From assembly GCA_964384825.1 (NCBI GenBank), contig CAYLMM010000009.1, forward strand, positions 1 to 61,696: 61,696 nucleotides of DNA, read 5' to 3'. Positions 39,856 through 47,447 of this stretch are shown piece after piece; position 1 is the stretch's first letter; every line of letters begins with the position of its first letter. The translations under genes and the position numbers were made by a program. The stretch comes from CAYLMM01 sp964384825 (GTDB lineage: Bacteria > Krumholzibacteriota > Krumholzibacteriia > LZORAL124-64-63). The notes under the pieces were generated by a model. It saw nothing but the letters and a program-made list of their open reading frames with translations, was not told the origin of the DNA and made no database searches.

Positions 39856-39991
39856 GTCCGGGGAATCGCGGGCAATCCGGCCGAATCGATGATAGATTGT
39901 CGTTATGGATGGCGCGAGTCCCCCGGTCGTTCCGGCGGCGCCCGGCCGGCCCGGCTGCGACGTGTTGACCCGATCCGGGGAGGTGCCGGCG

Positions 39992-40462
39992 ATGCTGCCG
40001 CTGAAGAAGATCCTCTGTCCCATCGATTTCTCCGAACCGTCGTACAACGCCCTGAAGACCGCCGACGAACTGGCCCGGGCCTACGGCGCCGAGCTGCTGC
40101 TGGTCTACGCCGCCCCGGCGGTGCCGGTCTTCCCCGCACCGGCCGAGGGCACGGTCGTGGCCACCACTACCTTCAACGTGCCGGAATACCAGAAGGAGAT
40201 GGACGCCCACGCCGCCGAGCTGCTGGACAAGACCGTCCGCGAGCGGGTCTCCGAAGAAGTGTCGTGCCGCACGAAGATCATCCACGAGGAGGCGGCGAGC
40301 GGCGTGCTGGATCTGGCGGAGGAGGAGAAGGCCGACCTGATCGTCATCGCGACCCACGGCCGGTCGGGATGGCGGCGCTTCCTCTTCGGGTCGGTGGCCG
40401 CCAAGGTGGTGCGCTACGCGGTCTGCCCGGTGCTGACCATCCGGCCGCAGAAGGCCGATTGA
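39992..40462 (+). CDS. Universal stress protein (UspA family)
   Basis: This 156-residue cytoplasmic Usp-fold protein has the ATP-binding signature HGRSGWRRFLFGSVAAKV near residue 130 (the G-2x-G-9x-G-S pattern). The family start KKILCPIDFSEPSYNAL fixes the beginning. The ATG at 39992 has GGGGAGG nine bases upstream; a longer open frame from 39905 adds residues with no family match. Usp proteins accumulate under stress and bind ATP or partner proteins. A strong terminator follows. Confidence 0.92.
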   Translation: MLPLKKILCPIDFSEPSYNALKTADELARAYGAELLLVYAAPAVPVFPAPAEGTVVATTTFNVPEYQKEMDAHAAELLDKTVRERVSEEVSCRTKIIHEEAASGVLDLAEEEKADLIVIATHGRSGWRRFLFGSVAAKVVRYAVCPVLTIRPQKAD

Positions 40463-40490
40463 CGCCGGGGTTGCGGGCCTGATGTCGCAA

Positions 40491-40518
40491 GGGGCGCCTC
40501 GTATGAGGCGCCCCTTTT
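40491..40518 (+). terminator. Intrinsic terminator after the usp gene
   Basis: GGGGCGCCTC (40491-40500) pairs perfectly with GAGGCGCCCC (40505-40514) over GTAT and is followed by TTTT. Confidence 0.9.
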
Positions 40519-40559
40519 CGTTGTCGTACGCGGGATGCAGGCTCAGCCTTCGGCGAAGA

Positions 40560-41672
40560 TCACCCCTGCTTCGCGCGGGCGTGCCAGGCGGCCAGCACCT
40601 CGGCCTCGCGTTCGACCGTCAATCCCGACCGCAGCTTCGCGCGGCGTTCCTCGGGCTGGGTGCGGAACCAGTCGAGGGTGTCGCGGACCGTTTCGCTGAC
40701 CGGCCGGCGGCCAAGGCCGTTCTCGCGGGCCCGGGTCGTGCGGACGTGCCCCCATCCCGATTCGCCGCTGCCGGCCCAGACCGGCATGTCCGACCAGGCG
40801 TTCACGCCCTGTTCGGTGAGGAATTCCTCGTCGGCCCAGGTGAATTCGGCGTCGCTGCCCGAGACCTTGCGGCAGGTCTCCAGCAGTTCGGCGATGGTCA
40901 GCGAGGCGGCCGGAGAATCGGCGTTGTAGACCCCGGTGATCCGTCGCTCGATGCAGTGGATGATCCATTCGGCCAGATCGCGCACGTCGATGAACTGGCT
41001 GTAGTCGCGGCCGTCGCCGGGGGCCAGCACCTCGCCGCCGCGGGCCACGCGCACCGGCCAGTAGGTGAAGCGGTCGGTGCGGTCGCCGGGGCCGACGATC
41101 AGCCCGGGCCGGATGTTGGTCGTCCGTCCGGGCATCGAGCCCTCGACCGCCTGTTCGCACAGAGCCTTCAGCGCGCCGTAGGTGCTGCCGGTGATCTCCT
41201 CGACCGTCTCGTCCTCGATCGTGTCGACCGGGGTGGTCTCGTCGGCGCCCGGTTCGGTGAGGTTGCCGTAGACCGAGATCGACGAGATGAAGACGTACTG
41301 GCTCACGCGCGGGGCCAGCAGGTCGGCCGACATCTTGACCACGCGCGGGACGTAGCCCGAGGTGTCGATCACCGCGTCCCATTCGCGTCCCTCCAGCGCG
41401 GCCAGGTCGCCGTCGCGGTCGCCGCGCAGCTTCTCCAGATCGGGGAACAGATGCGGGTTGGTCCGGCCGCGGTTGAAGAGGGTCATCTCGTGGCCGCGGG
41501 CCAGGGCCGCGCGCACCGTGTGGGGGCCCAGAAATCCGGTGCCGCCGAGGATCAGCAGCTTCAGCTTGCGGCCGCCGTCGGCCTTGCGGGCGCATCCGCC
41601 CAGGGCTCCGCTGCCGACCAGGGCGCCGCCGATCGCGGCGTTGCGCAGGAATTCGCGTCGTGTCCAGCTCAT
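40560..41672 (-). CDS. Tat-exported NAD-dependent epimerase/dehydratase lipoprotein
   Basis: This 370-residue extended short-chain dehydrogenase acts on an unknown, probably nucleotide-sugar-like or small-molecule, substrate. It starts with a twin-arginine signal TRREFLR (4-10), a hydrophobic stretch and lipobox LGGC (Cys27). The Rossmann motif GGTGFLG is at 43-49. The catalytic YxxxK is Y165/K169 in STYGALK. The C-terminus has the usual substrate domain. Export of a folded cofactor-bound enzyme by Tat is consistent. The start has GGAG seven bases upstream; the longer frame lacks it. Similar Tat-exported SDR proteins are found in Planctomycetes and FCB genomes. Confidence 0.87.
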   Translation of the reverse strand: MSWTRREFLRNAAIGGALVGSGALGGCARKADGGRKLKLLILGGTGFLGPHTVRAALARGHEMTLFNRGRTNPHLFPDLEKLRGDRDGDLAALEGREWDAVIDTSGYVPRVVKMSADLLAPRVSQYVFISSISVYGNLTEPGADETTPVDTIEDETVEEITGSTYGALKALCEQAVEGSMPGRTTNIRPGLIVGPGDRTDRFTYWPVRVARGGEVLAPGDGRDYSQFIDVRDLAEWIIHCIERRITGVYNADSPAASLTIAELLETCRKVSGSDAEFTWADEEFLTEQGVNAWSDMPVWAGSGESGWGHVRTTRARENGLGRRPVSETVRDTLDWFRTQPEERRAKLRSGLTVEREAEVLAAWHARAKQG

Positions 41673-41742
41673 ATCTTTCTCCGTGGGTTGCCGTTGGATC
41701 GTCGATGCGGGACCCGCATCGTACAGGTTCCGCGATCGGTGG

Positions 41743-43140
41743 TCACGTCGTTTCGGGAGCCGGGGCGGGGCCGGACTCGGGTTCAGCGCGGCGTCCGAGA
41801 GCCGCGCCAAGGTAGATGCCGACCGCGCCCCAGGCCACCGCGAAGGGCACCGCGGTCAGCGCGATGCCGGCCAGGCCGAGGCCGAAGCGGGTCAGCAGAT
41901 CGAAGCAGGACGCGCCCAGCGCGTCGCCGCCCCGGTAGACGAAGGTGTCGATGAAGCTCTTGGCCTTGTACTTCTCCTCGCGCGACAGCACGGTGAACAG
42001 CGTCTCGCGGGCGGGCCGCACCAGGGCGTAGTTGGCCGCCCGACGCGCCACCTGGAAGATCACCAGCACCGTCAGGATCGGCGCGATCCCCAGCGCCAGG
42101 AATCCGAAGGCCGTCAGCAGGGGCAGGAAGGTCAGGGCCGCGCCCACCCCGAAGCGGCGGATGATCCGTCCGGTCAGCAGCAGCTGGGTCACGAGCGTCG
42201 CCAGGTTCACCCAGACGTCGATCTGCGCGAAGAGCGCCGCGCGGCCGGCCCGGTCGGCCACCGCGCCCGCCACGATGTTGGCCTGCTCGAAGTAGAGGAA
42301 GGTCGAACTCAGGCTGTACAGGAACAGGAACGCGCTGATCCCCAGCAGATAGGGCGAACGCAGGGTCAGCCGGATGCCGTTGAGGACGCCGCCGGGGCGC
42401 TCGGCCTCGGGCTCGGCGGCGCGGGACGGCGCCGAGCCGGACGCGGCGGAGACCGGCGCCGGCGGCTCGGCCGATTCCTCGGCCTCGACCGCGGGCAGCC
42501 GCGGGAAGGCCCGGTTCAGGGCCCACACGCAGACCACGGCCGCTTCCAGCAGCACGACCGAGACCAGGATCAGGTTCTGGCGGCCGATGTCCTCGACCAG
42601 CAGGGCCGTGATCCGGGCGCCGGCGATCGCGCCCAGGGTGCCGCCGACGGCGATGAACCCGAAGAGCCGCTTGGCCCTTTCGAGGCCGAATCCATCGGCC
42701 ATGAAGGCCCAGAACAGCGAGACGGCGAACATGTTGAAGACCGAGATCCACACGTAGAAGACCCGGCCCACGTGCACGTCCCACCCTGGGGGCGCCCAGC
42801 GCGTCAGGCCGTAGAAGACCAGCAGGTTCGCGATGAAGAAGTGGTAGGCCCGCCGCAGGAATCCGCGGCGGGGGAAGCGGTCGACCAGCGCGCCGAACAG
42901 GGGGGTGGCCAGCAGCATCGCGCCCAGGGTGCAGAGGAAGAGCCACGGCAGGTTGCGCACGCCGCCGGCCAGTCCCATCTCCTCGCGCAGGGGGCGCAGG
43001 ATGTAGTAGCCGCTCAGCAGGCAGAAGAAGAACAGGGCCGACAACAGCGCGGCCCGGCCTTCCCCGGGCTTCAGCCCGGTGAGGCGTTCGAGCAGGGCGG
43101 GAGCTTGTTTCCGCGCGGGATCGGGGCGATTATCCGGCAT
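41743..43140 (-). CDS. ATP/ADP-translocase-like (NTT/Tlc) major facilitator transporter
   Basis: This 465-residue protein has 11-12 predicted transmembrane helices. The N-terminal ALFFFCLLSGYYILRPLREEMG and WLFLCTLGAMLLATPLFG are typical of the nucleotide translocase-like group within the MFS. A charged cytoplasmic loop (about residues 228-265, AEESAEPPAPVSAASGSAP) joins the two halves. In parasites this family exchanges ATP and ADP; free-living members have unknown substrates. The start at 43140 has AGAAAGG about seven bases upstream. The gene is divergent from the ktrB homologue. Confidence 0.83.
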   Translation of the reverse strand: MPDNRPDPARKQAPALLERLTGLKPGEGRAALLSALFFFCLLSGYYILRPLREEMGLAGGVRNLPWLFLCTLGAMLLATPLFGALVDRFPRRGFLRRAYHFFIANLLVFYGLTRWAPPGWDVHVGRVFYVWISVFNMFAVSLFWAFMADGFGLERAKRLFGFIAVGGTLGAIAGARITALLVEDIGRQNLILVSVVLLEAAVVCVWALNRAFPRLPAVEAEESAEPPAPVSAASGSAPSRAAEPEAERPGGVLNGIRLTLRSPYLLGISAFLFLYSLSSTFLYFEQANIVAGAVADRAGRAALFAQIDVWVNLATLVTQLLLTGRIIRRFGVGAALTFLPLLTAFGFLALGIAPILTVLVIFQVARRAANYALVRPARETLFTVLSREEKYKAKSFIDTFVYRGGDALGASCFDLLTRFGLGLAGIALTAVPFAVAWGAVGIYLGAALGRRAEPESGPAPAPETT

Positions 43141-43296
43141 GCATGACCTTTCTCGATGGGGGGCGCGGATTGGTCTACGTTTCCCGGCGCCCGGAGTTTC
43201 CCCGTCGCGGGAAATCCCTGTCGCCGCCGCGGGGGGCGGTGCTAGGATTCGCTCGTTCACACAGCCCGGCCGCGCGCCCAGTCCGAGGATGGAGCA

Positions 43297-44676
43297 TTGG
43301 ATTCCACGCATCGCCAGCCCGCCCGCCGCGGTCTCGACGCCGCCCGCATCGCCCTGCTGGGCTTCGGGGGCGTCATCCTGCTGGGCGCCGTCCTGCTGAT
43401 GCTGCCGGCCTGCTCGACCGGCGTCCCGCTCGGCCCGGTGGATGCCCTGTTCACCGCCACGTCGGCGGTCTGCGTCACCGGCCTGGTCGTGGTCGACACG
43501 GGCTCGGCCTTCACGCCTCTGGGCCAGGCGGTGGTGCTGCTGCTGATCCAGGTGGGCGGCATCGGGATCATGACGCTTTCGGCCTTCATCCTGCTGATGC
43601 TCGGCCGCCGCTCGTCGATCCGGGTGGCCGAGGCCCTGGGCGGATCCTATCTGCGCCGCCGCCGGATCCGGATGTCGACCCTGCTGCGCCGCACCATCCT
43701 GCTGACCTTCGGCTGCGAGCTGGTCGGCGCGTTGCTGCTGTGGCTGCTGTGGCGCGGCGATTTCGGCGACGCCGGCCGGAGCGTCTGGTCGTCGATCTTC
43801 CACGCCGTCTCGGCCTTTTGCAACGCCGGGTTCTCGCTCAATCCCGACAGCCTGATGGGCCACGCCGTCGATCCGGGGGTCAACCTGGTCGTGATGGCGC
43901 TGATCATCGCCGGCGGCCTGGGGTTCTTCGTGCTCTCGGAGCTTATCGAGATCGTCAGCGTCCGCCGCGGGCCGCGCCCCCGGCTCAGCTTCCACTCGCG
44001 GATCGTGCTGTCGATGTCGGCCCTGCTGATCGTCGCCGGCGCCGTGCTGTTCTTCCTGCTGGAATGGCGGCACGGGCTTTCCGACGTGTCGATCGGGCGG
44101 TCGTGGCTCGAGGCCTTCTTCCAGTCGGTGACCGCGCGGACCGCGGGCTTCAACACCGTCGATATCGGCGGCCTCTCGAACGCCGGCCTGTTCACCGCCA
44201 TCTTTTTGATGTTCTTCGGCGGCGCGCCGGGCTCGATGGCCGGAGGCGTGAAGGTGACCACCCTGGGCGTGATCGTGGTGGTGGTCGTCTCGCGGCTGCG
44301 CGGCCTGCGGCGGCCGGCGCTCTTCGGCCGTTCGCTGAGCCGCTCGAACCTGGAGCGGGCCGTCGCATTGATCATCATCGCCCTGAGCTTGATCGGAGTG
44401 GCGACGATGCTGCTGCTGATCACCGAACTGGGAGGGGCGCCGCACGCCGAGAGCCGGGGCATGTTCCTGGAGCTCGTGTTCGAATGCGTGTCGGCCTTCG
44501 GAACCGTCGGCCTGTCGACCGGCGTGACCCCGACCCTGAGCGTCGCCGGCAGGATCATCATCACCCTGATGATGTTCGTCGGCCGTTTGGGACCCCTGAC
44601 CCTGGTCGTGGCCATGGAACGCCGGCGGCGCGCGCCGGCCTACGAATATCCCGAGGAAGAGCTGCTGATCGGCTGA
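43297..44676 (+). CDS. ktrB: Potassium uptake channel subunit, TrkH/KtrB family
   Basis: This 459-residue K+ translocating subunit has four selectivity-filter loops: TSAVCVTGL, SAFCNAGFS, TARTAGFNT and SAFGTVGLS, one per M1-P-M2 repeat. Length and the opening LPACSTGVPLGPVDALFTATSAVC fit KtrB better than the longer TrkH. TTG at 43297 is the only upstream start close to the first helix, with GAGG and GGAG before it. It is followed after 30 bases by the RCK regulator; together they make a Na+- or ATP-controlled K+ uptake system important for osmotic adaptation. Confidence 0.93.
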   Translation: MDSTHRQPARRGLDAARIALLGFGGVILLGAVLLMLPACSTGVPLGPVDALFTATSAVCVTGLVVVDTGSAFTPLGQAVVLLLIQVGGIGIMTLSAFILLMLGRRSSIRVAEALGGSYLRRRRIRMSTLLRRTILLTFGCELVGALLLWLLWRGDFGDAGRSVWSSIFHAVSAFCNAGFSLNPDSLMGHAVDPGVNLVVMALIIAGGLGFFVLSELIEIVSVRRGPRPRLSFHSRIVLSMSALLIVAGAVLFFLLEWRHGLSDVSIGRSWLEAFFQSVTARTAGFNTVDIGGLSNAGLFTAIFLMFFGGAPGSMAGGVKVTTLGVIVVVVVSRLRGLRRPALFGRSLSRSNLERAVALIIIALSLIGVATMLLLITELGGAPHAESRGMFLELVFECVSAFGTVGLSTGVTPTLSVAGRIIITLMMFVGRLGPLTLVVAMERRRRAPAYEYPEEELLIG

Positions 44677-44706
44677 GGCCGCGGCGGCGCAGCGCAGGAG
44701 AGAGAC

Positions 44707-45357
44707 ATGGAACGGATCGCCGTGATCGGCATGAGCAGCTTCGGCTACTACCTGACCCGCCAGCTCGCGGAGCTGGGTTGCGAGGTGCTGGCCCTGGACA
44801 AGGACGAGGCCGCGATCGACAAGGTGAAGGACTTCGTGGCCAAGGCCGTGGTCGCCGACGCCACCGACGGCGAGGTGATCGAGGAGATCGGGGTGCTGGA
44901 GATGGACGCGGTGGTCCTGAGCATGGGCGAGGACCTGGAAGCCTCCATCATCACGGCCATGCACCTGCGCGACCTGGGTGTCGAGCGGATCATCGCCAAG
45001 GCCCTGTCCGAGGATCACGTGCGGGTGATGCAGATGCTGGGCGTGAAGGAGATCGTCTTTCCCGAGCGCGACACCGGCGTGCGGCTGGCCTACAGCCTGA
45101 GCGACAAGAACGTCCTGCAGTACCTGTCGTTCGGCTCGGATCTGGCGGTGGTCGAGATGGTGCCGTTGCCCGAGATGATCGGCCGCAACCTCGGCGACCT
45201 CGATTTCCGCAACCGCTACGGCTGCCAGGTGGTGGCGCTGCGCAGGCAAGGTCCGGAGGCCTCGGCCTGGATCCCCGGCGCGGCGACCATCCTGAAAGAG
45301 GAGCACGTGCTGGTGCTGATGGGCAAGCAGGAGGACCTGGCGAAGCTCATAGGGTAG
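44707..45357 (+). CDS. ktrA: Potassium uptake regulatory RCK protein, KtrA/TrkA family
   Basis: This 216-residue cytoplasmic gating subunit has an N-terminal RCK_N Rossmann domain (IAVIGMSSFGYYLTRQLAE, then VLALDKDE, whose Asp binds the ribose). The C-terminal RCK_C (TrkA_C) domain starts near residue 140. A single RCK unit, not the double unit of E. coli TrkA, supports the Ktr type. The first glycine pattern is GMSSFG, not the usual GLGRFG. An AGGAGAGAG ribosome binding site precedes the ATG. Confidence 0.93.
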   Translation: MERIAVIGMSSFGYYLTRQLAELGCEVLALDKDEAAIDKVKDFVAKAVVADATDGEVIEEIGVLEMDAVVLSMGEDLEASIITAMHLRDLGVERIIAKALSEDHVRVMQMLGVKEIVFPERDTGVRLAYSLSDKNVLQYLSFGSDLAVVEMVPLPEMIGRNLGDLDFRNRYGCQVVALRRQGPEASAWIPGAATILKEEHVLVLMGKQEDLAKLIG

Positions 45358-45376
45358 GGGGACGCCGCGCGGCCGG

Positions 45377-46276
45377 CTAGAACGACGCCGCCAGCCCGAG
45401 CCCCGCTCCGCCGCCGGGCGTCCGCGCGACCGGGGCGAACCGCAGCGACCGCTCCTCGTTCAGCCGGATCACCTTGCCGGCGACCGCGTAACCCAGCACC
45501 GCCGAAAGGAAGACGTCCGAGGCCCAGTGGGCCCGCGACGAGATCCGCTGCATGCCCGACATCGCCGCCGCGGCGTGCGTGCCGATCTTCACCGGCCAGC
45601 AGGGGAAGTGGTGCGAGATGATCCGGGCCGAGGCGAAGGCGCTGACCATGTGGCCCGAAGGGAACGAGCTGCCCCCGTTGATGCTGAAGCGGTAGGGATC
45701 GTCGGTCTCGTAGGGCCGGTCGCGGCCGACCACGACGTTGGCCGCCTCGTTGATCCCCCCGAGGATCAGGTTGCATTCGACGATCTGGATCGAGGCGTCC
45801 GCCACGCGGTCCATCCCCAGGGCGTATCCCAGCCCGAAGGTCCCCAGCAGGTATTTCTGGTTCGATCCGATGTGGCAGGCCGGCTCGACGAAGTCGCCCG
45901 TCTGCTCGATCGGGCGGTAGAAATCCTCGTTCCGGTTGCGGCGGAAGATGCGGGTGATGTCCCGGTCGAAGGCGTAGAGCAGGCCGGCGACCGCCGCGAT
46001 GCCGCCGAGCTTCGGCAGGTCGGAACGCCCGATGCGCAGCGGCGATCCGTAGACATCGAGCGCGTCGTGGACGTAGATGCCGGGGAGGTCGGCCAGCTTG
46101 TCGAGTTCGCTGCGGTCGTCGGCCGTCCGCGCTGCGGTCGCGGGGGCGTCGCCGGTCTCCGGGCCGGCATCCGCCCGCGCCCACGCGGGGCCGAACAACA
46201 GCCACGCCAGAGCGGCGATGAAGATCGCGGTGCCGGCGAGGCGGTTGGCGATCGGGGCGGGGGCGAGGGCTCCCAT
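45377..46276 (-). CDS. PAP2-family phosphatase, exported or membrane-bound
   Basis: This 299-residue protein has an N-terminal signal or anchor helix (about residues 11-33) and a PAP2 core. The acid-phosphatase motifs are visible: GRDRPY (motif 1), SFPSGHMVSAFA (motif 2, with the catalytic His) and SRAHWASDV (motif 3). It dephosphorylates a lipid or soluble phosphate, such as undecaprenyl pyrophosphate or phosphatidate, on the periplasmic side. GGAGG five bases before 46276 decides the start over a longer frame. It converges with ktrA, 19 bases away. Confidence 0.88.
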   Translation of the reverse strand: MGALAPAPIANRLAGTAIFIAALAWLLFGPAWARADAGPETGDAPATAARTADDRSELDKLADLPGIYVHDALDVYGSPLRIGRSDLPKLGGIAAVAGLLYAFDRDITRIFRRNRNEDFYRPIEQTGDFVEPACHIGSNQKYLLGTFGLGYALGMDRVADASIQIVECNLILGGINEAANVVVGRDRPYETDDPYRFSINGGSSFPSGHMVSAFASARIISHHFPCWPVKIGTHAAAAMSGMQRISSRAHWASDVFLSAVLGYAVAGKVIRLNEERSLRFAPVARTPGGGAGLGLAASF

Positions 46277-46368
46277 CGATTCCTCCGGAGGCGACGGTCG
46301 GATTCCCGGCGGCGGACCGTCCCAAGATAGTCGGCGATCCGCCGCCGCGCAGTCTCCGGTTTCGGCGA

Positions 46369-47337
46369 TCACAATCCGAACTGCAGCCGCAGCCCGATAT
46401 TCCAGTCGACGGCGTCATCGATCCAGTCGTTGGTCGGCAGCGCGGCGAACAGGGTCGGCGCGCCCTGGATGCTGGACATCTCGAATCCGACCGCCAGGGT
46501 GTTGAACATCCGGTCGGAGAAATCCGCGCCCTCGGCGCTCAGGAAGAACAGGCCGGAGATCTCGGCCAGCAGCGCCCACTGGGTCTCCTGGGTGCGCAGC
46601 AACAGGTCGTAGCGCAGCATCGTCTCGGTGTCGTAGCCCGATTCGGTGGGCACCGCGGCCAGGAATCCGAACAGGAATTCGAGGCTCGTCCTGCTCCCGA
46701 TCGACCGGCGCGAGAATCCCGCGATTTCGGGGGTGACGATATCGCGGGCGTATTTATGGACTGCGTGGCTTTCGGTCAGGAAGCCCAGCGCCGGTGCGTT
46801 GATGTCGTTTCCGGCGGTCGGCAGATGGATCCCGAACTGGAAGCCGGTCATGTTCCGCATGTCGTATTCGCGCTGCCCGGAGGGCTCCTCGGCCGCGGGC
46901 TGCGCTTCGACGGCGGGCTCCGGTTCGGCGGCGCCCCCGATCTCGCTGACCGCCGCGGATTCGGCGCGCGGGCCGGGCCCGCGTTCGGGCGCGCCGGATT
47001 TCTTCGGCGCCACGAACTGGCAGCCGACGAAGAGGTTGCCGAACGTCGTCTCGCTGTCCAGGACATCGGCGTCGAAGCGGGCCAGGGGCATCTTGACGAG
47101 CATGGTCGCGGCGGGGCTGATCGGGGCGCTCAGTGTGAACTCCAGCGCGCCGCTCAGCATCGAGATGTCGATGTCGTCCTGGGACAGGTTCGGGTGGGTG
47201 AACCGGATCCCCAGGTTCGGTCCTTCACCGGGCAGCGGTTCGCGCAGCAGGGCGCCGGTGCCGGCGGCCGCGGCGACGGCGAACAACGCGGTGGCGATGA
47301 ACGTACAGATCGTGGCGGTACGTCGGAAAGGAATCAT
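46369..47337 (-). CDS. Exported hypothetical protein, possible outer-membrane beta-barrel
   Basis: This 322-residue protein of unknown function has a signal peptide (about residues 1-25). The rest alternates short amphipathic strands and ends in NIGLRLQFGL, an aromatic-hydrophobic terminus typical of outer-membrane barrels. Residues about 112-160 are a Pro/Ala/Glu-rich, probably disordered insert (PERGPGPRAESAAV). It is divergent from the S8 peptidase at 47448, with 110 bases between the starts. Its stop lies about 90 bases before the PAP2 gene on the same strand. Confidence 0.6.
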   Translation of the reverse strand: MIPFRRTATICTFIATALFAVAAAAGTGALLREPLPGEGPNLGIRFTHPNLSQDDIDISMLSGALEFTLSAPISPAATMLVKMPLARFDADVLDSETTFGNLFVGCQFVAPKKSGAPERGPGPRAESAAVSEIGGAAEPEPAVEAQPAAEEPSGQREYDMRNMTGFQFGIHLPTAGNDINAPALGFLTESHAVHKYARDIVTPEIAGFSRRSIGSRTSLEFLFGFLAAVPTESGYDTETMLRYDLLLRTQETQWALLAEISGLFFLSAEGADFSDRMFNTLAVGFEMSSIQGAPTLFAALPTNDWIDDAVDWNIGLRLQFGL

Positions 47338-47447
47338 CCCTGAACCTTTCTGTTGTTTTCGCGTATGATTCGGCCGTGAAGGCCCCCCCGGGAACTGTGA
47401 AATACTAGCATGATGTTCCGCTCACCGGCGACCAAGGAGTTTCCCCC

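Noticed and set aside
41743..45306. A 1,187-codon minus-strand frame running from ktrA through to the nucleotide-translocase-like gene
   Set aside because: Only its last 465 codons, starting at the ATG at 43140 with a ribosome binding site, match a protein family; the rest is antisense to ktrB and ktrA.
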